A stretch of 64,000 nucleotides of DNA, from positions 186,001 through 250,000 of the forward strand of contig NZ_CP132457.1 of the NCBI RefSeq assembly GCF_032595875.1. The letters run 5' to 3'. Positions 24,805-33,599 of this stretch are shown here, one piece after another; positions within the stretch are counted from its first letter, which is position 1, and every line of letters starts with the position of its first letter. Below the pieces are notes generated by a model, which had not been told where the DNA came from, made no database searches, and saw nothing but the letters and a program-made list of their open reading frames with translations. The translations under genes were made by a program, and so were the position numbers. Origin of the DNA: Borreliella andersonii. Lineage in GTDB: Bacteria > Spirochaetota > Spirochaetia > Borreliales > Borreliaceae.

Positions 24805-27346
24805 AAAACATACAAATTTTTCGGTATTATTGCTTTTAATTTTCTTACTTATCTTATCATTTGGGGGCTTCGGCTACTATGTATATCAAAGCAAATTAAA
24901 TGACAAAAATCGAGAAATAATGCTAAACGAGGTTAAAAATAGCGTAATGGATCGAAACTATAAAAAAGCATATTCTGTTGCAAAGCTTCTAAAAGACAAA
25001 TACCCTCAAAATGAAGACATCGCAATGCTTACAAATACACTAGCAGAAATTGCCAACAGTAGTCCTTTTGAATCAAACGACTTGCAAAGAGATTCTGCGA
25101 ATCAAATTTTAGACAAGATCAAAGATCAAAACAATCCAAAAACAAATGTAAACGAAAATTTTGATATAGCATTTAATAATAGATACATAAAAGACACCAC
25201 AATAACAGAAAACTACTCTGACAGAAACAATGATGTGGGTATTGAAGATGAAGACATATCTGAATTTAAAAAAAGCAAAATCCCAGAAAAAATAACGCCA
25301 AATACAAACCTAGAAAAAGAAGGCCAAACAATAAAATCTCCAAATCCTAAACTAAGTGTTAATGACCAAAAAAATTTATTTAATTTAGAAAAACTAAAAA
25401 AAAATTTAAGTGAAAAACCAAATAGTGAAAATATTTTAAACAACTCTCAAAAAATAGAAAATAGCAAGCAAAACACAAACTTCTCCAAAGAAAAAAATTC
25501 AAAGCATATTTTAAAAACTCTAGAAAACAACAAATATTCAAACAATAACAATGCCACATCTTTAAAAAAAATTCCTTCAAATTCCCAAAAAGAAAGTAAA
25601 CTTTCTCCGCCCAGTCAAACAATAATAGGAAAAATTCATAGGCCATATAGTTACTCAATAAAAAAAGAGCTCTATGAAATATTAGACGATATTAATACCG
25701 GGAGAGTTACACTTGGAAAAAACAGATTAAAAGAATTAATAAAAAAGGGTCTAAGCAACAAATTTCAAAAAGTGAATGAGTTGATTGAAAGCTCAAAAAA
25801 TAAAGAAGCTTCAAATTTACTATTAACCTTAATAAAAAAAGATATTGAACCAAATCTAATTAATATACCAAAAGATCCTTACAAAAAAGAAATTTTTCAA
25901 TTAAATGAAGAAAGCAAGAAACCTCAGTACCTGGAGGAACTTAAATCCAAAGTTTATTCAATAAAACCTATTGATCTTGAAAACGCAAAAACACGTCAAC
26001 AAGCAATTAAAGATCTAACCGAATTCTTAAAAAACAATCCCAATGACTCTCAGGCCTCTAAAACCTTAGCTCAAGCTAATAAAATGCAGCAATTGGAGGA
26101 CCTAACATCTAGGGTTTATTCAATAAAGCCTATTGATCTTGAAAACACAAAAACACGTCAACAAGCAATTAAAGATTTAACCGAATTCTTAAAAAACAAT
26201 CCCAATGACTCCCATGCCTCTAAAACTTTAGCTCAAGCTTATGAAAACAATGGAGATTTACTAAAGGTAGAAAATGTATACGAAAAAATTATCAAACTCA
26301 CAAATGCCCAAGAAGATCACTATAAACTTGGAATCATTAGATTCAAGCTTAAAAAATATGAACACTCAATAGCATCATTTGATCAAACAATAAAGCTCGA
26401 TCCAAAACATAAAAAAGCGCATAATAACAAAGGAATAGCTTTAATGATGCTAAATAAAAACAAAAAAGCAATAGAATCTTTTGAGAAAGCAATACAACTT
26501 GATAAAAATTATGGCACTGCCTACTACCAAAAAGGAATAGCAGAAGAAAAAATTGGCAATATGCAACAAGCATTTGAAAGCTTTAAAAATGCCTACAATC
26601 TAGACAAAAAACCTAATTATGCATTAAAAGCCGGAATAGTATCAAATAACTTAGGCAACTTCAAACAAAGTGAAGAGTATTTAAATCTTTTTAATGCCAA
26701 TGCAAAAGAACCTAACGAAATTGCTATTTACAACCTATCAATAGCAAAATTTGAAAACAATAAACTTGAAGAATCTCTTGAAATAATAAACAAAGCCATC
26801 GATTTAAATCCTGAAAAAAGTGAATATTTGTATTTAAAAGCATCTATAAATCTTAAAAAAGGAAATTACCAAAATGCCATATCACTTTACAACTTGGTAA
26901 TTGAAAAAAATCCTGAAAATACTTCAGCCCATATAAACCTAGCAAAAGCATACGAAAAATCGGGAAATAAAAATCAAGCAATCTCAACTCTTGAAAAGAT
27001 AATACACAAAAATAATAAATTAGCCTTAAACAATCTTGGAATACTTTACAAAAAAGAAAAAAATTATCAAAAAGCAATTGAAATTTTTGAAAAAGCAATA
27101 ATCAATTCCGACATTGAAGCAAAATATAATCTTGCAACCACTCTAATTGAAATTAATGATAACACAAGAGCCAAAGACCTTCTAAGAGAATACACAAAAT
27201 TAAAACCAAACAATCCAGAAGCCTTACATGCACTAGGAATAATAGAGTATAATGAGAATAACAATGATCAAACACTAAGAGAACTTATAAAAAAATTTCC
27301 AAATTACAAAAAAATTGAAAATATTAAAAAAATAATAGGAATATAA
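24797..27346 (+). CDS. lmp1: Lmp1, surface-located membrane protein with 54-residue repeats and TPRs
   Basis: 849 residues. An N-terminal membrane anchor (about 7-30) is followed by an Asn/Lys/Ser-rich low-complexity region (about 90-290). Two 54-residue repeats lie at about 379-486, and the C-terminal TPR array runs from about 487 to 845 (ten or so units). Lmp1 is reported to be surface-exposed and to help B. burgdorferi resist host antibody. I remember B31 Lmp1 as about 1119 residues; the 270-residue difference equals five 54-residue units, so this strain seems to carry fewer repeats. The frame is intact. mutL follows after 6 bases. Confidence 0.92.
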   Translation: MNKKHTNFSVLLLLIFLLILSFGGFGYYVYQSKLNDKNREIMLNEVKNSVMDRNYKKAYSVAKLLKDKYPQNEDIAMLTNTLAEIANSSPFESNDLQRDSANQILDKIKDQNNPKTNVNENFDIAFNNRYIKDTTITENYSDRNNDVGIEDEDISEFKKSKIPEKITPNTNLEKEGQTIKSPNPKLSVNDQKNLFNLEKLKKNLSEKPNSENILNNSQKIENSKQNTNFSKEKNSKHILKTLENNKYSNNNNATSLKKIPSNSQKESKLSPPSQTIIGKIHRPYSYSIKKELYEILDDINTGRVTLGKNRLKELIKKGLSNKFQKVNELIESSKNKEASNLLLTLIKKDIEPNLINIPKDPYKKEIFQLNEESKKPQYLEELKSKVYSIKPIDLENAKTRQQAIKDLTEFLKNNPNDSQASKTLAQANKMQQLEDLTSRVYSIKPIDLENTKTRQQAIKDLTEFLKNNPNDSHASKTLAQAYENNGDLLKVENVYEKIIKLTNAQEDHYKLGIIRFKLKKYEHSIASFDQTIKLDPKHKKAHNNKGIALMMLNKNKKAIESFEKAIQLDKNYGTAYYQKGIAEEKIGNMQQAFESFKNAYNLDKKPNYALKAGIVSNNLGNFKQSEEYLNLFNANAKEPNEIAIYNLSIAKFENNKLEESLEIINKAIDLNPEKSEYLYLKASINLKKGNYQNAISLYNLVIEKNPENTSAHINLAKAYEKSGNKNQAISTLEKIIHKNNKLALNNLGILYKKEKNYQKAIEIFEKAIINSDIEAKYNLATTLIEINDNTRAKDLLREYTKLKPNNPEALHALGIIEYNENNNDQTLRELIKKFPNYKKIENIKKIIGI
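25931..26254 (+). repeat. Two 162-bp in-frame tandem repeats inside lmp1
   Basis: Unit 1 spans 25931-26092 and unit 2 starts at 26093. The period is 162 bases (54 codons). Both units encode YSIKPIDLEN, TRQQAIKDLTEFLKNNPNDS and ASKTLAQA. They differ at scattered bases, and similarity fades after about 26241. This is the repeat type known to vary in number in Lmp1. Confidence 0.93.
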
Positions 27347-27352
27347 ATTTTA

Positions 27353-29197
27353 ATGAACAAAATAAGATTCTTAGATAAATACTTGGTTCAAAAGATAGCA
27401 GCAGGAGAATCAATAGACAGACCATGTTCAATATTAAGGGAATTGCTAGACAATTCAATAGATTCTGGAGCTACCAAAATTGAGGTCTTTCTTGAAGAAG
27501 GGGGAATTCACAAAATCTTAATAATAGATAATGGAAGCGGAATAAGTAAAGAAGATTTAAAAATCTGCTATTTGCCACACACTACTTCAAAAATATCATC
27601 GGAAGAAGATTTAAGAAAAATAGAAACTCTAGGCTTTAGAGGAGAAGCTCTCTCTAGTATTGCAATTTGCTCCAACATTTTAATAACAAGCTCAACAACT
27701 AATAGTGAAAGCTATCAAATAGAAATAGAAAATGGAATTGAAAAATGCTTTAAAAAACAACCTGCCATAAACGGAACAATAGTAGATGTCACAAAAATAT
27801 TCCACAACTTCCCAGCAAGAAAAAGATTCCTAAAACAAGAACCCATTGAAACAAAAATGTGTTTAAAAGTTTTAGAAGAAAAAATAATAACCCACCCCGA
27901 AATCAATTTTGAAATTAATTTAAATCAAAAGCTAAGAAAAATTTATTTTAAAGAATCGTTAATTGACAGGGTTCAAAATGTATATGGAAATGTAATAGAA
28001 AATAATAAATTTAGGGTCTTAACAAAAGAACATGACAATATAAAAATGGAAATATTTTTAGCACCAGATAACTTTTCTAAAAAAAGTAAACGGCATATTA
28101 AAACATTTGTCAACAGAAGGCCTATCGATCAAAAAGATCTCCTAGAAGCAATAACTAATGGACACAGCAGAATACTTTCTCCTGGCAACTTCCCAATATG
28201 TTATTTATTTCTAGAAATAAATCCTGAATATATTGACTTTAATGTACACCCCCAAAAAAAAGAAGTAAGATTTTACAATCTTCCATTTTTATTTAAACTA
28301 ATATCTGACAATATTAATAATTTTTTTGATAAAAACATAAATAACAACCACCAAGACATAATAATAAAAAGACAGCTAACAGAAGATGATCATTTAATAG
28401 AAATGATCAACCAACCAGAAAACTTTAATAAAAACAACATATATTATGATATATCACAAAACAATAATTTAGAAATAGAAGATAATGTAAACGAGCCAAG
28501 CAAAAACATAACACAAAGCAATATTGATATCAGAAAACACATTTCAATCATACAAAATAGATCAACACTTAAGGAAAACATTGAAAATATTTTTTCTGAC
28601 AACTTTTTAGAATTTGAAGAAACTCCACCAAATAAAAATGAAAAAGAAGAGATAAAATTTAACTATGTTGGACAAATATTTTCTGAATTTTTAATCGTTG
28701 AAAAAATAGATGAAATTTACTTCATAGACCAACATGCAGCTCACGAAAAAATAATATATGAAAAACTTAGAAATTCAAAAAAAACTATTCAAAAACTTCT
28801 AATACCAATTGAATTTACAGTGATTGATATGAACATAGAAGAAATTATAGATAGTGAAATTGAAGAATACAAAAAAATGGATATTATAATCTCTAAAATA
28901 GGTCCTAAAAAATATCAACTTGAATCTATTCCTAATATTTGCAGTCAATATGAAAATACTCTTATTAACTTTTTTCAATCAAGAAGAAGTAGAACAATCA
29001 ATTCTCTTGAATCTGACTTATATGCAACTATTGCTTGTAGAAAGGCTGTTAAAACAAATGACATACTAAGCGTTGAATTTAGTAAATTTTTAATAAATGA
29101 ATTTTTTAAACTAGAAATTAAACATTGTCCTCATGGACGAAAAATTTATTACAAAATATCTAAATTTGAGCTTGAAAAAAAAGTTGACAGAGCATAA
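27353..29197 (+). CDS. mutL: DNA mismatch repair protein MutL
   Basis: 614 residues. The GHL ATPase motifs are [11 protein letters not shown] (about 27-37), DNGSGI (about 59-64) and [10 protein letters not shown] (about 94-103). The linker is Asn-rich (about 330-430). The C-terminal dimerisation domain contains [12 protein letters not shown], which fits the DQHA(X)2E(X)4E endonuclease motif of MutL proteins from species without MutH, and CPHGRK near the end. It nicks the strand during mismatch repair with MutS. Probably part of the lmp1 transcript. Confidence 0.95.
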   Translation: MNKIRFLDKYLVQKIAAGESIDRPCSILRELLDNSIDSGATKIEVFLEEGGIHKILIIDNGSGISKEDLKICYLPHTTSKISSEEDLRKIETLGFRGEALSSIAICSNILITSSTTNSESYQIEIENGIEKCFKKQPAINGTIVDVTKIFHNFPARKRFLKQEPIETKMCLKVLEEKIITHPEINFEINLNQKLRKIYFKESLIDRVQNVYGNVIENNKFRVLTKEHDNIKMEIFLAPDNFSKKSKRHIKTFVNRRPIDQKDLLEAITNGHSRILSPGNFPICYLFLEINPEYIDFNVHPQKKEVRFYNLPFLFKLISDNINNFFDKNINNNHQDIIIKRQLTEDDHLIEMINQPENFNKNNIYYDISQNNNLEIEDNVNEPSKNITQSNIDIRKHISIIQNRSTLKENIENIFSDNFLEFEETPPNKNEKEEIKFNYVGQIFSEFLIVEKIDEIYFIDQHAAHEKIIYEKLRNSKKTIQKLLIPIEFTVIDMNIEEIIDSEIEEYKKMDIIISKIGPKKYQLESIPNICSQYENTLINFFQSRRSRTINSLESDLYATIACRKAVKTNDILSVEFSKFLINEFFKLEIKHCPHGRKIYYKISKFELEKKVDRA

Positions 29198-29214
29198 AAT
29201 AAAACCAGGGTTCC

Positions 29215-30249
29215 ATGATAAAAAAAATCAAATCAGAAATCAACTTATTAAAGATAGAAAAAGACAAAAATTTAATTGAGCTTGGGAAAATATTAAAAAA
29301 TAATAATATAGTAGAATTAAAAAATTTAAACCACTATCCCAATTTAAAATCAGTAGAAAAAGAATTGTACCAAATGAAGAGCAATTTAAGCAAATCAGAA
29401 GAAAATGAAAACATATTAAAGAATTTAAACAAAAAAATTTATATTCTTAAAAAAGAATATAAATCCACTAATAAATCATATAAAAAAAACCTTAAAGAAA
29501 TTGCTAAAACAATAATCAAAATTTATCCTCAAAATATAGAATTAATATCAAAATACAATATGAATTTTTCTAAATTGAAACTTGAAAAATATAAAAAAAT
29601 AGAATTAGAAAATGAGCATAAAACAAAAAATTACTTACAAAGAGTAATACTTAAAGTTAACTCAGTAATAAACAATATCATCAATATTATAAATGTATAT
29701 AAAATATCAAAAAAATTTGAAAAGCGAGTATTCACAAAATACTACCTTTCTGAAAACTTTGAAAGCATAATAAATGAATTTTCATCAAATAAAAAATTAA
29801 ATAGTGTAATTGTTAAAGAATTTAAAATAATGAATGAAATCAACACAAATATAAAAAACATAAAAGAAGAAATAAAAGAAATAATATCTTCAAGCAAAAA
29901 AGAAAAAATATACAAAAAGAATAAAATAAAAAACGAAATCAATGTTATTGCAAAAAACAAAGAAAATATTTTAAAAAAAATTGCTGAAGAATTTATTGAA
30001 ACCACAAAAAAAGATAAAATAACAACCAAAACCAATGCAATCAGCTTAATAATTCAAAAAATAGAAAGAACAAATCAAAAAATATTAAACTTAAATAATG
30101 ATTTAATAAAAATAACAAAGCAGGAAGAAATAAAAAACATTCAACAAAAGATTCAAATCCTAACAAAAGAAAAAGATAAAATTAATAACAAATTAAATGC
30201 ATTAGCTTCTAAAATAAAAGTTATTCAAAATGAACTTGACAATGAATAA
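29215..30249 (+). CDS. Predicted coiled-coil protein
   Basis: 344 residues, overwhelmingly Lys/Glu/Ile/Asn, with continuous heptad-like helices (for example EIKEIISSSKKEKIYKKNKI and IQQKIQILTKEKDKINNKL). There is no signal peptide. A short hydrophobic patch VINNIINIINVYKI (about 142-155) is too polar for a membrane span. I recognise no family. It starts 17 bases after mutL behind a CAGGG site and ends just before the CAU tRNA. Some apparent order may be only the A-rich plus-strand composition, but the unbroken length argues for a real gene. Confidence 0.7.
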   Translation: MIKKIKSEINLLKIEKDKNLIELGKILKNNNIVELKNLNHYPNLKSVEKELYQMKSNLSKSEENENILKNLNKKIYILKKEYKSTNKSYKKNLKEIAKTIIKIYPQNIELISKYNMNFSKLKLEKYKKIELENEHKTKNYLQRVILKVNSVINNIINIINVYKISKKFEKRVFTKYYLSENFESIINEFSSNKKLNSVIVKEFKIMNEINTNIKNIKEEIKEIISSSKKEKIYKKNKIKNEINVIAKNKENILKKIAEEFIETTKKDKITTKTNAISLIIQKIERTNQKILNLNNDLIKITKQEEIKNIQQKIQILTKEKDKINNKLNALASKIKVIQNELDNE

Positions 30250-30276
30250 AAAATAAATATAATAAATTAAAGCTAA

Positions 30277-30350
30277 GGGCCTATAGCTCAGTTGGTTAGA
30301 GCACCCGACTCATAATCGGTAGGTCCCAGGTTCAAGTCCTGGTAGGCCCA
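30277..30350 (+). tRNA. tRNA with CAU anticodon (probably Ile2, else elongator Met)
   Basis: A 74-base cloverleaf. Acceptor GGGCCTA pairs with TAGGCCC, with A73. The D-arm is GCTC-AGTTGGTTA-GAGC and the anticodon loop is CTCATAA. The T-arm is CCAGG-TTCAAGT-CCTGG-like. No CCA is encoded. The C4-G69 and C5-G68 pairs and the CGACTCATAATCG arm resemble tRNA-Ile2, whose C34 becomes lysidine. Elongator Met cannot be excluded. Confidence 0.9.
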
Positions 30351-30361
30351 TTTTGATCTTT

Positions 30362-31015
30362 TTAACTAATTTTAAAAAAAAGATTTGAATTTTTTTCAAC
30401 ATAATAAAAACTTATATAATTATCAAATGTTTTATCAATCTCCGGGGTATCTATTGAGTCAATTTTAACAACTGAAACAACTGGATATAGCTTATCTTTA
30501 TAAGTTTTAACAAAAAATACTTTGAAATTGCTTAACTTGTTTAACATTCCCATATCTTTAGACTTATATACATAATTATGAACACCATCTAACTCATATT
30601 TTGACATGCCCAAAGAAATAACAAGCTCTCTACTATAAACCCTCATACCCTTATCAAAAAGACGAATACATGAAGTAAAATCTTCAAAAGTTTTATCAAA
30701 AAAATTAAACCTCAAATCCCTACAATATAAAATATCCTTACCAAGGTTAGAATCAACAAAAAAAGAGCTATAATTATCATTAATCACTTGAATAAACTCA
30801 TTAGTGTTCTTATTCTCTATTGATAATTTATAAACATCTTTTGGATTTAAAACTTTAATTGCAAAATCAAAACTCATAGAGTAATCCAAACGATTCTCAG
30901 TAAAATAATAGTTTATCTTATAATCAAGCTCTTTTATTTCCGGGTAGCTTATTTCGCAAGAACAAGCAAAACAGCAAAAAAACAATATTAATTTAACTTT
31001 TAACCCGCTCTGCAT
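30362..31015 (-). CDS. Putative lipoprotein
   Basis: 217 residues. Positions 1-19 make a short lipoprotein signal (KVKLILFFCCFACSC), with Cys20 (or Cys18) the likely lipidation site. The mature part is mixed alpha/beta with beta-rich segments (YKINYYFTENRLDYSMSF, YISFYYVEKNSNLFFKI). No known family is visible. Its first 23 bases overlap the end of efp, so it depends on the efp transcript. From memory this is BB0213. Confidence 0.75.
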   Translation of the reverse strand: MQSGLKVKLILFFCCFACSCEISYPEIKELDYKINYYFTENRLDYSMSFDFAIKVLNPKDVYKLSIENKNTNEFIQVINDNYSSFFVDSNLGKDILYCRDLRFNFFDKTFEDFTSCIRLFDKGMRVYSRELVISLGMSKYELDGVHNYVYKSKDMGMLNKLSNFKVFFVKTYKDKLYPVVSVVKIDSIDTPEIDKTFDNYISFYYVEKNSNLFFKIS

Positions 31016-31571
31016 ACTCTTTAGTTTCAGAATTAACTAAAACCTTATCTCCAACGTTAATAAAAAGTGGAGCTTTTATCACAAGCCCTGTATTTAGAGT
31101 AATATTTTTCATTGCATTTGTTACAGTATCGCCTTTAACAGCAGCCTCAACCGCTACAACTTCAAAAGCAATCTTTGGAGCCAACTTAATATCAATAACC
31201 ACATTGTCAAAAATTATAAGAGGATAGATTTCAGACTCCTGCAAAAAAGGCACTTTATCTTGCAAATTAGCATTTTCTTTTAAGTCCAAACTAATTTGAT
31301 CATAAGTCTCTAAATCCATAAAAACCAAAACGTCTTTATCTTTGTATAAATACTGGGCACTAACTTCATAAATTTCAATAGCTTCTGCAGTATCTGCACC
31401 TTTTAAAGTTTCTCTAATGACAAATTTGTTTTTTAAGTTCTTAAGCTTTAGCCTTACTATCGCCCCTCCCCTACCTGTTTTTGAAAATTCTCTTTCAAGA
31501 ACAATATGGGGAACCCCTTTGATAAGCAAAAAAGAGCCTTTCTCAATCTCACTAGATTTCACTACTGTCAT
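30993..31571 (-). CDS. efp: Elongation factor P
   Basis: 192 residues with the three beta-barrel domains of EF-P. KGSFLLIKGVPHIVLEREFSKTGRG opens domain I, RLKLKNLKNKFVIRETLKGADTAEA follows, and the C-terminal domain includes TLNTGLVIKAPLFINVGDKVLVNSETKEYAERV. EF-P rescues ribosomes stalled on polyproline. The tip of the modification loop reads SKTGRGGA, with Arg34 where E. coli EF-P has the beta-lysylated Lys34. An Arg tip is known in EarP-type, rhamnosylated EF-Ps. ATG follows TGAGG. Confidence 0.93.
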   Translation of the reverse strand: MTVVKSSEIEKGSFLLIKGVPHIVLEREFSKTGRGGAIVRLKLKNLKNKFVIRETLKGADTAEAIEIYEVSAQYLYKDKDVLVFMDLETYDQISLDLKENANLQDKVPFLQESEIYPLIIFDNVVIDIKLAPKIAFEVVAVEAAVKGDTVTNAMKNITLNTGLVIKAPLFINVGDKVLVNSETKEYAERVKS

Positions 31572-31630
31572 TTAAATACCTCACAAAACTTAACATACAA
31601 ATCTATAGTAGTAATTTATACCAAAAAATT

Positions 31631-31676
31631 ACAATATTTACTATTATTCCTCAACAATATTTACTATTATTCCTCA
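31631..31676. repeat. Perfect 23-bp tandem duplication in the efp/pstS divergent region
   Basis: Positions 31631-31653 and 31654-31676 are identical. The unit begins ACAATATTTACTATTATT. It lies about 60 bases upstream of efp and just upstream of the pstS promoter, so it may touch the efp -35 region. It is a likely length-variable site. Confidence 0.93.
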
Positions 31677-31708
31677 ATTATAACTTAATCAATAAAGTTA
31701 ATTTATAA

Positions 31709-31736
31709 TTGACTTATTTTAAATTAATGCTATTAT
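31709..31736 (+). promoter_or_regulatory. Sigma-70 promoter for pstS
   Basis: TTGACT (31709-31714), a 16-base spacer and TATTAT (31731-31736). The predicted start is about 20 bases before the ATG, directly ahead of the AAAGGAG ribosome site. No Pho-box pattern is obvious. Confidence 0.7.
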
Positions 31737-31761
31737 ATACTTAAACAAAGGAGTTTACTTG

Positions 31762-32601
31762 ATGAAAAAAGTTATTACCTTAATTTTTATGCTATCAACA
31801 AGCTTATTATACAACTGTAAAAATCAAGACAATGAAAAAATTGTATCAATTGGGGGATCTACAACCGTAAGTCCAATACTAGACGAAATGATTTTAAGAT
31901 ATAATAAAATAAACAATAATACTAAAGTAACATACGACGCACAAGGAAGTAGTGTTGGCATAAACGGGTTGTTTAACAACATATATAAAATAGCAATATC
32001 ATCAAGAGATTTAACAAAAGAAGAAATTGAACAAGGAGCAAAAGAAACTGTATTCGCCTATGATGCTTTAATTTTCATTACAAGCCCTGAAATAAAAATT
32101 ACAAATATTACAGAAGAAAATCTAGCTAAAATACTTAATGGAGAAATTCAAAATTGGAAACAAGTGGGAGGCCCAGATGCCAAGATCAACTTTATTAATC
32201 GAGACTCCTCTTCTGGTTCTTATTCATCTATAAAAGATCTACTTCTTAATAAAATATTTAAAACTCATGAAAAAGCTCAATTTAGACAAGACGGGATAGT
32301 AGTAAAATCTAATGGAGAGGTAATTGAAAAAACTAGCCTCACTCCGCACTCAATAGGCTATATAGGTCTTGGATACGCAAAAAATTCAATAGAAAAGGGT
32401 TTAAATATTCTTTCTGTCAACAGCACATATCCTACAAAAGAAACAATAAATAGCAATAAATACACCATTAAAAGAAATTTAATAATTGTTACAAATAACA
32501 AATACGAAGATAAAAATGTAACTCAATTTATTGATTTCATGACAAGCTCAATCGGACAAGATATTGTTGAAGAACAAGGCTTTTTAGGGATAAAAACATA
32601 A
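31762..32601 (+). CDS. pstS: Phosphate-binding lipoprotein PstS
   Basis: 279 residues from the ATG at 31762, with GGAG 8 bases upstream; the in-frame TTG just before it is less likely. The lipoprotein signal ends LLYNC (Cys19). The type-II binding protein has the phosphate-site text GGSTTVSPIL (31-40), DAQGSSVGI (59-67), ISSRDLTKEE and RDSSSGSYSS (147-156). It delivers phosphate to the PstCA permease. It is short next to E. coli PstS but complete. A long palindrome follows before pstC. Confidence 0.95.
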   Translation: MKKVITLIFMLSTSLLYNCKNQDNEKIVSIGGSTTVSPILDEMILRYNKINNNTKVTYDAQGSSVGINGLFNNIYKIAISSRDLTKEEIEQGAKETVFAYDALIFITSPEIKITNITEENLAKILNGEIQNWKQVGGPDAKINFINRDSSSGSYSSIKDLLLNKIFKTHEKAQFRQDGIVVKSNGEVIEKTSLTPHSIGYIGLGYAKNSIEKGLNILSVNSTYPTKETINSNKYTIKRNLIIVTNNKYEDKNVTQFIDFMTSSIGQDIVEEQGFLGIKT

Positions 32602-32620
32602 TTAAATTAAAGAAAAAAAA

Positions 32621-32644
32621 ACTTGACTTAATATTAAGTCAAGT
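32621..32644. promoter_or_regulatory. Perfect 24-bp palindrome between pstS and pstC
   Basis: The 12-base half ACTTGACTTAAT is followed directly by its exact complement. On the plus strand no T-run follows, so it is not a typical pst terminator. On the minus strand a T-run follows, but no minus gene is near. It may be a 3'-end stabilising hairpin for pstS mRNA, or an operator. Confidence 0.85.
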
Positions 32645-32690
32645 AATACAATTTAACACTGACATGAGCTTTAAGGGATTCTTTTAAAAA

Positions 32691-33599
32691 ATGCATCTAA
32701 GCTTAAAGACAAAAAGAAAAATAATTGAAATTATCTTCAAATCTTTTATTCTTATATCTGCAATAATCAGCTCTCTATCAATATTGTTTTTAGGTTTGTT
32801 TATATTAAAAACCGGAATAACGCCATTTATTAATAACAAAATTAAAATTTTAAACTTTTTATTTAGTACAAACTGGGATCCTACTAGCAATCTACAAAAA
32901 TCTTATGGTATCTTAGCATTCATTATTAATTCCTTTTTAACTACAATTTTTTCTATTTTAATTGCTTTGCCAATTGGATTGGGATTTGCAATATATTTAC
33001 TTGAAAAAGCAAAAGGATTTTATAGACGATTTTTACAAACAGTAATAGAACTTTTAGCAGGAATCCCTAGTGTGGTTTACGGATTTTTCGGAAGCACATT
33101 TATTGCAACTTTAGTAAAAACCATTTTCCAAAGAGAAGATAATTTGGGATACAATCTAATAAGCTCATCACTCATATTAAGCATAATGATAGTTCCCACA
33201 ATAATTAGTGTTTGTTATTCATCACTCAAAGCCGTTCCCAAATCATACAAATTTGCCTCTCTTGCATTAGCAGCAACGGACTGGCAAACAATATATAAAA
33301 TAATAATACCATCAGCTAGTCGAGGTATTTTAGCAGGAACAATATTAGCAATAGGAAGAGCTATTGGAGAAACCGTAGCAGTATTAATGGTCGGAGGAGG
33401 CTCTCCTCTTTTTATAAAAAACGTATTTTCTCCAATTAGAACGCTAACCGTAAACATTGCTATGGACATGGGATACGCTTCAGGGGCTCACAGAGAAGCT
33501 CTCTTTTCTACAGCTCTAGTATTATTGTTATTTTCAATAATAACAAATCTACTCAAAAATTTTATACTATCTTCCAATAAAGGGTTAAAGAAAAAGTGA
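32691..33599 (+). CDS. pstC: Phosphate ABC transporter permease PstC
   Basis: 302 residues with six membrane helices starting near residue 14. The EAA-type coupling motif is KSYKFASLALAATDWQTIYKIIIPSASRGI (about 184-213). AGIPSVVYGFFGS and the closing IGRAIGETVAVLMVGG (about 222-237) are classical PstC text. It forms the channel with PstA for phosphate import. It starts 89 bases after pstS, past the palindrome. Its TGA overlaps the pstA GTG start. Confidence 0.95.
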   Translation: MHLSLKTKRKIIEIIFKSFILISAIISSLSILFLGLFILKTGITPFINNKIKILNFLFSTNWDPTSNLQKSYGILAFIINSFLTTIFSILIALPIGLGFAIYLLEKAKGFYRRFLQTVIELLAGIPSVVYGFFGSTFIATLVKTIFQREDNLGYNLISSSLILSIMIVPTIISVCYSSLKAVPKSYKFASLALAATDWQTIYKIIIPSASRGILAGTILAIGRAIGETVAVLMVGGGSPLFIKNVFSPIRTLTVNIAMDMGYASGAHREALFSTALVLLLFSIITNLLKNFILSSNKGLKKK

